Below are positions 47,859-59,405 of a DNA stretch of 64,000 nt, in pieces (position 1 is the stretch's first letter; each line of letters opens with the position of its first letter). The position numbers and the translations under genes are program-made. The notes under the pieces were generated by a model. It had not been told where the DNA came from, did not search any database, and worked only from the letters and a program-made list of their open reading frames with translations. The DNA lies in contig CP136068.1 in the NCBI GenBank assembly GCA_032622095.1, forward strand, positions 48,354,443 through 48,418,442. The letters are read 5' to 3'. This DNA is from Siphonodentalium dalli. Taxonomy: Eukaryota > Mollusca > Scaphopoda > Gadilida > Siphonodentaliidae.

Positions 47859-48588
47859 GTACCATACATGTACATTTAAAGACAGATAATCCGAGTTCAC
47901 GCTCCTCAATTACCATTTCTTTGGCTTCAGGGGTAAAAATAACTTATTCGAGTTGAGGAACACACCCTTTTAAGTTCTGAGTTAAAAAATATAATTTTTT
48001 GAAATTATTTCCCGGCCTAGCAAATATTCAATGAGTCGATTGACATAATCTTGATACCAAGTTGCGATGAACAAAATGTTGATTTATAACACGTTTTGGA
48101 AAATGTTACACTAGAGTTGACAGTAGTTACAGTAATGCCCAAAGTAATTAACCACTTAACCACAGCCGAATTAAATGGCTTGTTGCCATTCATCGGAAAG
48201 CTCTTGGGGAGAGCTTTCCGATGAATGGCAACAAGTCATATTTCCGACTAAATCCTGAAAAATTACCCATAATTCAGCTGTGGTTAAGTGGTCGATTACT
48301 TTGGCCATTACTGTAGCATTATGTTTTGGTAATTAATTGATTAAGAAATGTTGTTCTTAGAATCTGATGATATGGAGACCATGGAGAGATTGTTTACCTT
48401 TAATTGTCAATGTTGAGTTTAAAGCATACTAGTAACATATGTTATGTTTATTTTATGTATCCCTGCATAAAATGGGGTGATAAATTTATATTATACTCAC
48501 ATCTGGTCTTTCGATATTTTGTGAGTAATTTATATGAAAGAATGGCATTGCATGCTAGCAATTCTGATAAACATCACTGTTAAAATGA
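47859..48588. other. Copy-2-specific spacer between homologous blocks
   Basis: 730 bp unrelated to the copy-1 spacer. It contains a complete foldback MITE (48130-48313) and an inverted pair near 47895-47966 ('cgctcctcaatta' / 'cgagttgaggaac'). No gene. Confidence 0.8.
48130..48313. mobile_element. Palindromic MITE, Tc1/mariner-like ends, complete
   Basis: The termini CAGTAATGCCCAAAG and the inverse of CAGTAATGGCCAAAG are flanked by TA at 48128-48129 and 48314-48315. The two halves are inverted copies meeting at 'aaagctcttggggagagcttt'. It is 184 bp long with no coding capacity. Confidence 0.88.
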
Positions 48589-50554
48589 GGCTTGTTGCCA
48601 TTCATCGGAAAGCTCTCAGAGAGCTTTCCGATGAATGGCAACAAGCCATATTTCCGACTAAATCCTGAAAAGTTACCCATAATTCTACTGTGTTTAAGGA
48701 GTCGATTATACTCGGGGGCATTACTGTATTCGATATCTCAAGCTGTTGCATACCGAAAAGACTTGGGCTAGTACCTGAACAGTAAACCTGCAATCTGCAT
48801 GATTCATGAAACAGCTATTGAAACCATGCTGTATATACACAGAATTACACAATTTTGTTTATGGGTTTGTTGATATGACACGAGTGCTAGCACACAATGA
48901 CGGAATGAACAGCACACCCTAGAGTTCTATCTTTCCTCAATGGCACAAGTGCCGTATCATAAAAACCCATTAATACAAGTGTCTTTCTGTGTTTATTACA
49001 CATCACCCGTCCTAGAATATGTGCATTTAAAAATACAGGGTTACGATGTTTATTAAGGCACATACAGTGCTTGTTTTGTCATGTGTGATGATTTTTTTTC
49101 CTATCGTTTGAACTGGATACTCAAATAACAGAAATTGTTATATATTTTTTTTGCAACCGACAGATTTGAGGTAACTCTTTCTATAAATATATTGAAAATC
49201 ATGTGTCGGGATGTAATTATTAGCAATCAATATATTTTTTGTTGCATATATAGGTTTATACAATTTTAAGAGGCAGAACAAGATACAGGTACTTTGTATA
49301 GTTTCATTTCGCGAATGTACACAGTATCTTGTTTGGCCTCTTGCAATTTTAGAAACCCATAACTGTAACGAGAAATTGTTGATTGTATATTTAAAGTTTA
49401 AAGATACGGGAGGCCTTGGCGGTGGGTATGCTGTGAAAATATTTCCACCGGTCAAAAACCGCCACAAACAGAAAGAATATTAAAATGTAGACAGACTTTG
49501 TCCGTATACAAATAAGAAATATCGCATAAACAGTATGTTATTGTCATATGTTTGACCATTCTTATGTAAACAAAAGCATAAAAAGGTACTTTCCTGGTGT
49601 TTGTTTATATTATGATGGTAAACATAAAGAGCGTTCATTGTTGCTGAATTTTGATATGGAACGAATAGAGCATTTATATGATTTGTGTGTGATTAGCCAG
49701 TAACACTGTGCTGCCTTCTGTAACACAATCAGGCTCCTGCTTAGGTAAAATATAGTAGGTCTTTATGATAGCATGCTGTTTACGCGATGGTCATGGTATA
49801 TATGAACAAAACTGTATGCGTTTTAATGTTTTTCTGTTTACGGTGATTGAAACAAATATGAATATTTTCGACAACTAAGGCCTCCCGTGCCTTTAAGCCC
49901 CCTTATTGTCTCTATTATACATTTAACAATGATATTTACAAAGAAGTTTTTATATTCAGAATAAATGTCAATTGTATATTTTAAAACACAATTGAAATTA
50001 TATATTAATTTAAAATTAAATGTTTTTCTTAATTAAGAATTGTTTTCTAATGTATCTTTCCTAATTGGGGAAAATATTCCTAGTTAAGAAAACTTGTTTT
50101 CCTTACTTAGATTTATTTTCCTGCTTGAGAAAATCTCATTCTAGAAAAAATTGGCATCACTTAAGAAAAAATATCTTGACGATATTTCTAACTATAGAAA
50201 ATATAATTTCTTGTTCTAGATTAATTGTATAGCTTTCTTAAATTTCTAGCTATTCTCCCAAGATAATCGCAGTATCTTAAACTTATCTTATTTCAAGAAA
50301 AATAAACTTATGTGAGAAAAACAATCTTTCCTACATTAAGAAAAAAAATCTATACTAAGATTTTTTTACTAGGATTTTCTTACTAAGATTACTGTGTTTT
50401 CTTAAAGAAATTTTCTCAGACAAGAAATTTTCCCACCCTTTCATTTCTTGACCTAAAAAATATGTTTTTCTTATTTTTCTAGCTATTCTCCCAAGATAAT
50501 ATCTCATTTCAAGATTTTTTTTTTCCTGAATTGAGAAAATATTTTTGGCAGTGT
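48589..50554 (+). repeat. Segmental duplication, copy 2, block B
   Basis: Counterpart of 6287-8218. It starts inside a foldback arm, so 48589-48726 is a MITE lacking its outer left half. It carries the TTAA element (49402-49892) and keeps ~33 bp near 49918-49950 missing from copy 1. It ends at the GGCAGTG terminus. Confidence 0.95.
49402..49892. mobile_element. TTAA-flanked inverted-repeat element, copy 2
   Basis: Counterpart of 7097-7588, flanked by TTAA at 49398-49401 and 49893-49896. The right end is the inverse of AGGCACGGGAGGCCTT. Confidence 0.7.
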
Positions 50555-50604
50555 TGTGTACCCCATCCTTTCCATCGGTTACTCGTGATCGAACTGAACC
50601 AAAC

Positions 50605-50688
50605 ATGAATACTGTTACTCTGCTATGCGCAGCGTGTTTTATGTACGTAAACGGTGGTCAATCCATGATTGTCCCCCAAACAACTTGA
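50605..50688 (+). CDS. Possible signal-peptide-like short ORF or first exon
   Basis: Just after the duplication ends, ATG 50605 (context AAACATGA) opens a 27-residue frame, MNTVTLLCAACFMYVNGGQS and seven more residues, before TGA. The first ~20 residues look like a secretion signal. No convincing GTAAG/GTGAG donor was found inside it, so a role as first exon is speculative. A 95-codon minus-strand frame overlaps it (50658-50945), also unrecognised. Confidence 0.2.
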   Translation: MNTVTLLCAACFMYVNGGQSMIVPQTT

Positions 50689-51328
50689 TTGAATAATCCC
50701 ATACTGCGCGGCGATGTCTTCCCACCGATGTTCACCGATAGGTTCGCATTGAGCGTCGCCTCGTATAAACTACCTGGACTATATATAAACCCAGCTGGTG
50801 AATACGACCCCAGTTGTTTTCTTGTGGGCATGACCTCATTGGAAATAGAATAAAATATAAACACCCCTGTCCCAATTGTTTTGGCCCTGTTTATAGAGGA
50901 AACACAGCTTAAGTTTATTTCTGGAATTAATTTGGTTCCCTGCATATTGCGTTGATATTTATAAGACCATGTTTAATTAATTTTATGTTTAGCGTCAATC
51001 GCCGCATTTTATTTTTTTGCAGAAAATAGTAATGAATTTTATTAAATTATTAGCACAATACAATTGTGCCAAAGAGTGTTCCTTGTGAAAATTAAGATAT
51101 GAACATTTAAAACTTAAGTTTAAACCATGGATTAAACGTGCCTACAAATTTGGTTCTTTAGAATATCGTGACTTATCCCGCCAAATGCAACTCCAAAACT
51201 ATTTAACTATTTACCATAGTTGCATTTTTTATTAATTATTATGTTACAAATTCGCGTTCACATGACTAATATAGATATGCCTATATATATATATATGTCA
51301 GAGTTATGGAGGCACGGACTCAGTATGA

Positions 51329-51545
51329 GTGTTCATTGCTTCATATTTGCGTGAACAAATTCTCATTTCTTATCGAAATGGCCATGTGTCGATCGGAATG
51401 GTACATCGAGATGTTCCCCAAACCAAATCAAGCTTGAAACCCGGTCCCGATTTCCATCCATGCCGGGGTTCGAACCCGCGCCAACCTCGTCTAGCCCAAA
51501 CTGTGATGATCTTATCCACGACCTAACCACCTCGGCTACGGGGAC
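51329..51545 (-). mobile_element. tRNA-derived SINE, array copy 1
   Basis: On the minus strand it begins GTCCCCGTAGCCGAGGTGGT (A box TAGCCGAGGTGG). About 55 nt later comes GCGGGTTCGAACCCC (a perfect B box), then an unrelated body ending '...gaacac'. A diverged relative lies at 32988. The spacing recalls a tRNA with a long variable arm. No folding acceptor stem is apparent, so it is not a functional tRNA. Confidence 0.82.
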
Positions 51546-51751
51546 ATCCTTAAAAAGGAAGCCCTATCACCGAGAGTTAGGAAGCGTATCAGTCTGAACA
51601 TGGGTTCGAACCCACTACCTTCGAAATTCTTGATCTGCCATTCTGGAAACATGTCAATGCACTTCCTCCGAAATTGCATTTGTGACCATACGATTACTGG
51701 TACTGGCGTATATATATATGTCAGAGTTATGGAGGCACGGACTCAGTATGA

Positions 51752-51968
51752 GTGTTCATTGCTTCATATTTGCGTGAACAAATTCTCATTTCTTATCGAA
51801 ATGGCCATGTGTCGATCGGAATGGTACATCGAGATGCTCCCCAAACCAAATCAAGCTTGAAAACCGGTCCCGATTTTCATCCATGCCGGGGTTCGAACCC
51901 GCGCCAACCTCGTCTAGCCCAGACTGTGATGATCGTATCCACGACCTAACCACCTCGGCTACGGGGAC
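51752..51968 (-). mobile_element. tRNA-derived SINE, array copy 2
   Basis: Nearly identical to the copy at 51329, with A and B boxes intact. Confidence 0.82.
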
Positions 51969-52172
51969 ATCCTTAAAAGGAAGCCATTTCACCGAGAGTT
52001 AGGAAGCGTATCAGTCTGAACATGGGTTCGAACCCACTACCTTCGAAATTCTTGATCTGCCATTCTGGAAACATGTCAATGCACTTCCTCCGAAATTGCA
52101 TTTGTGACCATACGATTACTGGTACTGGCGTATATATATATGTCATAGTTATGGAGGCACGACTCAGTATGA

Positions 52173-52389
52173 GTGTTCATTGCTTCATATTTGCGTGAAC
52201 AAATTCTCATTTCTTATCGAAATGGCCATGTGTCGATCGGAATGGTACATCGAGATGTTCCCCAAACCAAATCAAGCTTGAAACCCGGTCCCGATTTCCA
52301 TCCATGTCGGGGTTCGAACCCGCGCCAACCTCGTCTAGCCCAGACTGTGATGATCTTATCCACGACCTAACCACCTCGGCTACGGGGAC
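52173..52389 (-). mobile_element. tRNA-derived SINE, array copy 3
   Basis: Nearly identical to the copy at 51329, with A and B boxes intact. Confidence 0.82.
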
Positions 52390-52459
52390 ATCCTTAAAAG
52401 GAAGCCCTTTCACCGAGAGTAAGGAAGCGTATCAGTCTGAACATGGGTTCAGCTTGTAA

Positions 52460-53780
52460 TATAACATGGATTTCTAGAATTCTTAGTTCTCCATGGTCCC
52501 CTTTCTTTGGATACTAGTGCATGCAGCTGAAATTAGTGGGAATATGATGACGTTTGCGTGATGTCACTATCATCACAAACTCATAGGCGTGATTCCGGCA
52601 ATCTTCGTATCTATACACGTATAACTGATTGCACGACATAGTGTGCCCCCAGAATAATAGCCAATCCTTATAAATGAATACGAGACAGTCAGACATAATT
52701 TATGGCGGCGAACGCTTTCGAAAATATTTGCCTTGTTGTGGATACCGGTTAATTTTACACGAGTATTGAATCTATTGAATGAAATTGTCATACCGGTATT
52801 GGCGGTATGTATCGGGATATATTGCATGATTGTATGTGTAACGTCCAAGTAATCAGTTGCGCTTTTTGGACGGCGAGGGGGTGCTTATTTTTCTCTTCTA
52901 CTTAAATTGCGTGTCACTTTAAAGATGCCAACATGAACCTGTGGCGTGTACTGTGTTATCGTTCAATTGGTTCCAGTCTAGAATGGTACACGGTAAGAAC
53001 GATGTCTCGTTGTTATTGTTGTTGTTGTTGTTGTTGTTGGTCCTGTTGTTGTTGTTGTCTGAGTTCGTCCGGATCAATTATATTGAACGCGAGCTGATTA
53101 CATTTGTCGGATTACCCAATGATATACAACGGTGATGACAATAACATTTACACAGTTGAAACGTGTAATGTACATGTAGATAACGTTAACTTACATGTAT
53201 ATGACACAATAATCAATGAAGTTGATCAAGATGGCGTCCTGAAATTGGCAGCAACTCTCCCGCGCATGCTTGCAATATCACGTCCGCAGTTAGTGTTATT
53301 GTATATCGTTAACCCCGCGATATTGAGCGGAGCTACAAACTAGAGTTCAAACGGTGGAGTGTTATTAATTTTAATGTTTTAATGTTACTGAAAATACGGG
53401 TACCGGGTACACATGGTCCTTAAATTGCTTTGCTTTGTCATGTTCCGTTTTGATGTGGTTTTTGTCACTGTCAGATATGAATTTATTTATCGGGGAAACG
53501 ACACCTGAACCACTTTGTAAAAGAAAGACAGGCGATGATTTCTGCCGCGGGTCTCGCTCTACTTGTCAGTCATTGCTCTTAACTTCTAGTAAAATATACT
53601 ATTCAGTGTATAAGCAACAATACTATTCGGAGTTTATATATAGACGTGATTAAAGTCTTGTTGCTGTGAAATTGTGTTTAAGTGTTAAAAATTTTACCGA
53701 TTTATTATTCTAATAGGGGCGTTTTCTTTGTTCTCCTCTGATAAATTGAAGGCATTATGTGCAGACTAATACGTTAATAC
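52460..53780. other. No gene recognised; (GTT)n microsatellite
   Basis: A GTT-repeat tract lies at 53012-53058, giving an artefactual poly-Leu frame. The remaining short frames have no motif. Confidence 0.5.
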
Positions 53781-53789
53781 CTTGCAAAG

Positions 53790-54480
53790 TGGTCGGAAAC
53801 GTCGGACAGTATTACTCCCATAGTTGCATGTGATATACGTTTGTGTGTGTGTATATATGGTCCATCAGAGTTGCCGAATGATCAGTTGTTCTTACTGGTC
53901 GAGTTATATGTGGTAGAAACCCTGTTTTCAAACATTATATCTATAAAATTGCTCATTATGCCATGAGATTGGAAGTTAAGTAGATCGATATTAAAATCAC
54001 CCAATATAAAAGCTTGGTTTTCTGTATCATTCAATTGTTTTACGATTTTCATAACTTCTGATGTAAATTCATCTATTCGTCTATGTCAGCGATAGGGGCC
54101 GTATTGGGTATGTACATGTATTTGGATCCAACAGTGAACGGTTTACATTTCCTGCATCCAACTCTTCAAATAATGTCTCAATTACGTCTGGAATGAATAC
54201 TGTACTTTTATAAAAAAAAAAATAACAACACTACCTCGTCCATCGTCATATGGTCACGATTTAGTTTCGAGATTGTGATATCCTGGTAATGAATAATCTT
54301 CGTTAGTTCTAAATATGTATGTTAATGCTAGTATTGTCCATATAATTTCCAGGGCTTTGAATGTCAGCTAAAAGATCTACGAACGGGTCCCAATTTGCAT
54401 CTGGACTACGATAATTAAAACCAAGCATGAATAATTTTTATTTCGATGCTGCCATCTTTATCTTAAAATGAGACGATGTA
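53790..54480 (-). pseudogene. LINE endonuclease-domain remnant
   Basis: Read on the minus strand in shifting frames: FVDLLADIQ (~54370), NEDYSLPGYHNLETK (~54260-54305), STVFIPDVIETLFEELDAGN (~54150-54215), then ENQAFILGDFNIDLLNFQSH (~53960-54020), and finally RTTDHSATLMDHIYTHT (~53850-53900). GDFNIDLL and the (T/S)DH...LIDHIYT-type end are hallmarks of the apurinic-like endonuclease of non-LTR retrotransposons, which nicks target DNA. Several frameshifts and stops make it non-functional. No reverse-transcriptase sequence follows at lower coordinates. This is odd, because LINEs are usually truncated at the 5' end and keep the RT. Confidence 0.8.
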
Positions 54481-54753
54481 CTCGCTCGAGTGATGTGTTA
54501 GATTATATGGTGATGCACTTTAAACCATGTCGTCATTGTAATCAAGCCGTGGCCCTTTAAATAGCGACGAGAATGACAGAATCATCTTCCCGAATCTCGC
54601 CTTATGTGATTTTATCCGCGGTCATATGTTTTCGTTATGAACATATATAGAGTTATGCCTCTTGCCCTGAGTCGTTTCCATTTCACAAGTTGCTAAATCG
54701 ATTGTTGCCATACGCAAATAGATGAGAAATACATTGATTCAGGATTGGTAAAC

Positions 54754-54853
54754 ATGAATCAAACAAACATGAGACAGCTTGATAAAGCTACACAGTTGGA
54801 TCACGATGAGAGCATATATGAAATACTAGTGGTCAACAAAACGCCAGTAGATT
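54754..54853 (+). CDS. Possible first coding exon with ITIM-like motif
   Basis: ATG 54754 (context AACATGA) opens 33 codons, MNQTNMRQLDKATQLDHDES then IYEILVVNKTPVD, up to a consensus GTAAGT donor at 54854, leaving phase 1. SIYEIL fits the (S/I/V/L)xYxx(L/I/V) pattern of tyrosine inhibitory motifs. A short cytoplasmic head of this kind followed by a phase-1 intron would suit a type II membrane receptor. No downstream exon was identified in the window. It may equally be chance, since reading through the donor the frame stays open to 54951. Confidence 0.28.
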
Positions 54854-55289
54854 GTAAGTCATACACACGAAATGTATCATATCTCTTCCCTTTACTTTTT
54901 AATCACCGCGCAATGATTAATGAGAGTGCGTTCTTGCAAGAGAGGATTTAAATCATGATAGCTAAAACGCTTTTTATTAAATACGCAATCACACATTTTC
55001 TCGAGATATTATACCAATAAAAAATGTGGAATGTTATAGGGTCCTCTTTGGAGCATTCGCAAACAATCTGACTTAAACGTTCGATGCTAGAAAATTGCAA
55101 ATCACAATATAAATACTTTCGTGCGAATTGGGGCTGTTGCCATCCAGAATTAAACAACTTTGTAGCACAGGGATCAATATGTATTATGTTGCTTTCCTGA
55201 CAAAAGATATACGATATAAAGACGAGTAACTGACTGCACTTAAGATGAAATAACGTGTGCCCGACCCCTTGTAAAATTTCCCTATAGTC

Positions 55290-56300
55290 TGGTCGTTGAG
55301 ACTCGATTTTGAGGTGAAACTAGAACAAATTGGTTACAAGCTGTTTTTGGTGTCATTTTGTCGGGCAGAATCTGGGGAACAATATATCCAAAATCCGCTC
55401 TGGGGAACATTTTCTACAGCTCGTTGAAATGGGGTCCTATTTATGGCTTTTTGTGTAAATTTTGATGTTCCTTATTAGTCTAGTCAATCTGATGGAAAGA
55501 AAAACCCAACCGTTAACAAATTACTATGCAATGTATTTTGGTGTCTTTGAATGTGACTATATTCATATGATAACATAACCAAAATCCCCATGGATCCCAG
55601 GGTGGGAAAATCGTTTTTTTTGGGTCAAAAGACAGGAATATGTAAACAAAAATTGTGAAACTTGTAATTTTCTGGATGAGACTAAGATTTTAAGGTGAAC
55701 CTATATTAACTTGGTAACAAGCTGTTGTTGGTGTTATTTTGTCGGACAGAATCTGGGGAACAATATATCCAAATTCGCTTTGGGGGAAATTTTCTACATA
55801 TCTTTGAAATAGGGTCCTATTTATGGCTTTGTTTGTGTCAAATTTCAGTTCCTTATTAGTCCAGTCAATGGGATGGAAGGAAACGCCCAACCGTGAACAA
55901 ATTTGCTATGCAATGACTTTTGGTCTTTTTGAGTGTGACTATACTCATATAATAACATATACAAAATCCCCATGAACCAGAATGGGAAAATCGTAATAAT
56001 GGTGAATAAACAAATATGCCAACCATAAAATCGTAAAAATGGTGAATAAACAAATATGCCAACCATAAAATCACAGTCGAGTTCCCTGACTGCCAAATGT
56101 GACCATATAATAACATATCCAAAATGGCCATGCGTTTAATAAAGGGAAAGTCGTTAATTTTGGATAAAATGAAGAAAATATGTAAGAAAATGGTGAAATT
56201 TGAAATTTTTGTCTGGGAACCAGGTCGGCCAAATGCTTCTTCAGACTGGGGCCCAAGTATGAAACTTGATCCAATTTTTCGAAAGGATGTCTGCTCCAAC
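55290..56300 (+). repeat. ~380-bp tandem repeat, two to three units
   Basis: Units begin near 55312 and 55692 ('ggtgaa.ct...ttggt.acaagctgtt') and share 'gaatctggggaacaatatat', 'ttgaaat.gggtcctatttat', 'ttccttattagtc.agtcaat' and 'ataataacat...aaaatcccca'. A partial third lies at ~56090-56200. A 40-bp unit ('ggtgaataaacaaatatgcc...') is duplicated at 56001-56073. An inverted relative lies at ~61140-61320. Confidence 0.8.
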
Positions 56301-56689
56301 TAATTTGACGCTAACATGTGGCCGTGAATGTTACGGGGCAATATGGCGGAAATTTTCTGGAGTCTACTACCATTCACCACAGGGTCCTCTAAATGTATTA
56401 ATGTGACAGAAACATGCAACAAAAAAACGCATTTTTAATGTTACCATAGCATAATTATGCCTGTCATTTCGTGCATAATTTGACCCTAAAACTATACAAT
56501 GGCGAATCCTAATTCGTTATAGTAATTCATATCCCGATGATTTGACAATTCGGTGTCTAAACAGTTTTCAAAATGACAGCGAAAATGGCAGTCAGAAGTG
56601 AACAATTTAATTGTTTTTTGAATCTTACGATATTGTGTAGACAATATGTTGTCATATATATGCCACCATACGAGTTTCCAAAGCCACCA

Positions 56690-57725
56690 ATAGTTTCATG
56701 ATACATCAACTGAGTGTCCCAAACCACACAGCGTGTCCGCCCATCCATATACAGAGTTACAAAACCCATCTGGTATCAAAAAAACCCAACATGTGAGAAT
56801 CCAAATACAAACGACGGGCGCCCCAAATTCAAACAATGTTCCAAACCATCCACGGGGTGCCCCAATCCACCAAACGAGTTTCACAAACCACCCAGACTGA
56901 TGTAGACTGAGGTAGGTAGCTCCCCAAACGATACTCAACTGTTGTCAGTAACCACACATAGTCCCAAGCCATGCATCTGGTATTCCAACTCACCCAAAAT
57001 GAGTGTCTCAATCGATCTGATTAAGGACCCAATCTATTCAACGAATGTCCCCAAACCACAACAGTAGTGCTCCATATGTTGCAACCTATGTTCGAAACAA
57101 CACAATTGGCGTGTCCCAAGCCACCCAGTAGGTTCCAGAAAAATCCAATGAGTGCCCATAACCATCAGATGAGTAAAACATACAATGAGCACCAATTGAG
57201 TGTGTCAAACAACGCAATTAGTGCCCCAAACCACACACTGGGTGTATCATGGTTACCAAACCATCCACCGGGTGTCCGAAACCACACGAGGGGCAGGCAT
57301 CCAATATGCAGCCCGTGCCATATGTCATAAAACATACAACTGTCGTCTCAATCCATTCAACTGTATGTCCCAAATGGCCCAACCAGTGACCCTGTCGGCC
57401 ACGCAGTGTCCCAATGCACATAACCAGTACCTACAATCTATAGCGAGTGTCCCAAAATACTCAATGTGAACACTCCACCCAATTGGTGCCCCAAAAGCAT
57501 CCAACTGAAGTCACAAATCACCCAGCGGGTGACCCAAACCATATAACTAGCTTCATAAACCATCCAACAAGTTCCCTGTCCATCCAATTGGACAGGACTG
57601 GTGTTACGAATCAACAACAAACTGTCATATCAATACATCTACAATAGTGCACAAAACCCTGCATCGAGTATTTCACACGATCAAGTGAGTTTGTTTCAAA
57701 CCATCCAATGAGTTTACCAAAACAT
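56690..57725 (-). repeat. 21-bp minisatellite, C-rich orientation
   Basis: Degenerate repeats of the form 'ccaaaccatccaa.gagtgtc' (the inverse of gacactcattggatggtttg) run for about 1 kb. The unit is roughly 21 nt with frequent half-units and drift. Frames on the minus strand read as loose heptapeptide repeats rich in Trp. Confidence 0.75.
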
Positions 57726-57734
57726 AGTTTGATA

Positions 57735-58180
57735 TATTTGATGGATGGTTTTGTACACTAGTTTGGGACACCTATTAAATGACTGGACACTCAGTGGTGG
57801 TTTGAGACACCAGTTGGACGTTATAGACACTCCTGATGGTTTTGATAATCACCATGTGGCTTGGGACACTCATTGGATGATTATGGGCATTGATCTGTTG
57901 GTTTTGGGACACCTATTGGATGGTTTGTGGTACACACTTGATAATTTGAGACACCCACTTGTGTGGTTTGTGACACCACGTACATGAATTGGGACACTCG
58001 ATGGGTGACATATGGCAATCGTTGGTTGGTATGGAACACACATTGGACTGATTTGGGCACCAATTGGATGGTTTGTGACACTATTTGGGTGGACTGTGTT
58101 TCATATTATGTGGTTTGGGACACTCATTGGCTGATTTGGAATGCCTCTTCCATGGACTGGGACACTCACCGATTGATTTA
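57735..58180 (+). repeat. 21-bp minisatellite, G-rich orientation
   Basis: The same unit (gacactcattggatggtttg) in the opposite orientation, continuing to ~58180 with an isolated piece near 58275-58320 and another at 60355-60450. Translated, it gives loose W-D-T-x-W-hydrophobic heptads, which I take as a by-product of a unit length divisible by three. Confidence 0.78.
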
Positions 58181-58329
58181 AACATATTTTATTATCCCTC
58201 AGTCAATAAACAAAATACAAATGAAGACAATAGAATTGATGATATCGATGAGATTAATTTAGTATATTATTAAGAAAGCGGTTGAGACACCTGCTACGTG
58301 GTTTTACACTCCTTAGGTAGCAGTACACG

Positions 58330-58945
58330 ATTTCACGGGTTGTAGGGGGTCTGAAAAATAGAAATATAAGTATCTGGGGGGCATAACGACCAGTGTAGCC
58401 TGTGTTAACTGTGTCATTACTGGTTTGAAGGTTTATATATTTTACAAAACTGGGAAAGTTCTCAAAAAAGTGAAAAATTTGGATACGCAACAGGGTTTTC
58501 GTATTCAGTGAAGGCCAACTCTGTGTTATTGATTACAGGAAAATAGCCCGATTTATCTCCCCTGAATTCTGTCATCTGGGCTCGAAAGACTTTTTTTTCA
58601 AATTGATACGATAACTTTTTTTCTATTTCAAATATTTCTCAGCACTAGCATAGCTCTATCAGGTGGAAGAATCTTATTTACTGACATTCGCTCTATCATG
58701 GTCTGTTTTTGGGTTGAAAATGGCCAATTTAAGTAAAAAAAATGGGTACAATTGAGCGGTTCGTGTGTGCAAACCAAGGGGCATAACTCAATGACAAATT
58801 GTACGAAGAACCAAAAGTACATTTAAATTATTACACCTACAATTTCTGTCGAAATTAAAACATGCTTGATAATGGCTTAGCATTGATTTGAAGTACAATA
58901 CCCCCTCCCATGTTGGCAAAATTGCTGGAAATCGTGTATTGCTAC
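58330..58945. other. No gene recognised
   Basis: Unique-looking AT-rich sequence without motif. Confidence 0.4.
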
Positions 58946-59198
58946 CTTAGTGTCGGCACACACGACCCCGGTTGTCTCCGATTTATCCGGCTGCCGGATA
59001 AATCGGGGACAACCGGGATCGTGTGCGCCTAACTTTGGAGCGGTTTTTGTCGGATTCGATTTAATCGGACCGATCAAACTGAGTTTGATTTCATCAGGAA
59101 AATCCGGTTCGTGACGATGGCAACGCGCGTCACATGACCAAAACCTCATTCAAAATGTCGGAATAGTTAGCGGCGACCGCTATTCGAAATTAAATAAA

Positions 59199-59333
59199 GA
59201 ATTCTGATCGATCGACAAGGAACACCGGCTGGTAGACCAGTGGGCTGAAATTGAGTGCCTGTATTATAATCGCAACAAGAGGGCGGTAGCTGTGGAAAGG
59301 TCTATTACGCCAATTTACGGCTATTGCTCGTGA
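59199..59333 (+). pseudogene. Myb/SANT-like DNA-binding protein fragment (Harbinger accessory ORF)
   Basis: The frame reads EF, stop, SIDKEHRLVDQWAEIECLYY and then NRNKRAVAVERS up to a stop. It resembles the trihelix/MADF-like start 'F W (S/T) ..E...L(I/V)..W.E.E.LY', with the first tryptophan apparently changed to TGA at 59205-59207. In Harbinger transposons such a Myb-like protein accompanies the transposase and binds the ends. Here only the first part survives, with a frameshift relative to an ATG at 59155. Confidence 0.55.
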
Positions 59334-59340
59334 CCTCAAT

Positions 59341-59405
59341 ATATTATTAAAATAATAATATTAAATTAATTAATATATTTATTTAGTTTATTATTAATAA
59401 ATATT
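59341..59405. repeat. Pure A/T tract
   Basis: About 65 bp of almost only A and T ('attattaaaataataatatt...') directly after the Myb-like fragment. Confidence 0.8.

Larger units (their letters stand above)
51297..52452 (+). repeat. Tandem array of a ~422-bp unit, 2.7 copies
   Basis: Units start at 51297, 51720 and 52141 with 'gtcagagttatggaggcac' after a TATATA run. They are almost identical. Each contains a SINE on the minus strand and, after it, a second GGTTCGAACCCACTACC phrase. The third unit stops at 'gaacatgggttc' near 52452. Confidence 0.93.

Noticed and set aside
51329-52389. Three functional tRNA genes on the minus strand
   Set aside because: A and B boxes are present, but there is no pairing acceptor stem or plausible anticodon arm. 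The box spacing and attached body identify a SINE.
52941-53135. Poly-leucine membrane protein
   Set aside because: The leucine run is a translated (GTT)n microsatellite.
57745-58181. Trp-rich heptad-repeat protein
   Set aside because: Neighbouring frames on both strands are similarly open, and the pattern follows from a 21-nt degenerate unit. No start, signal or splice support.
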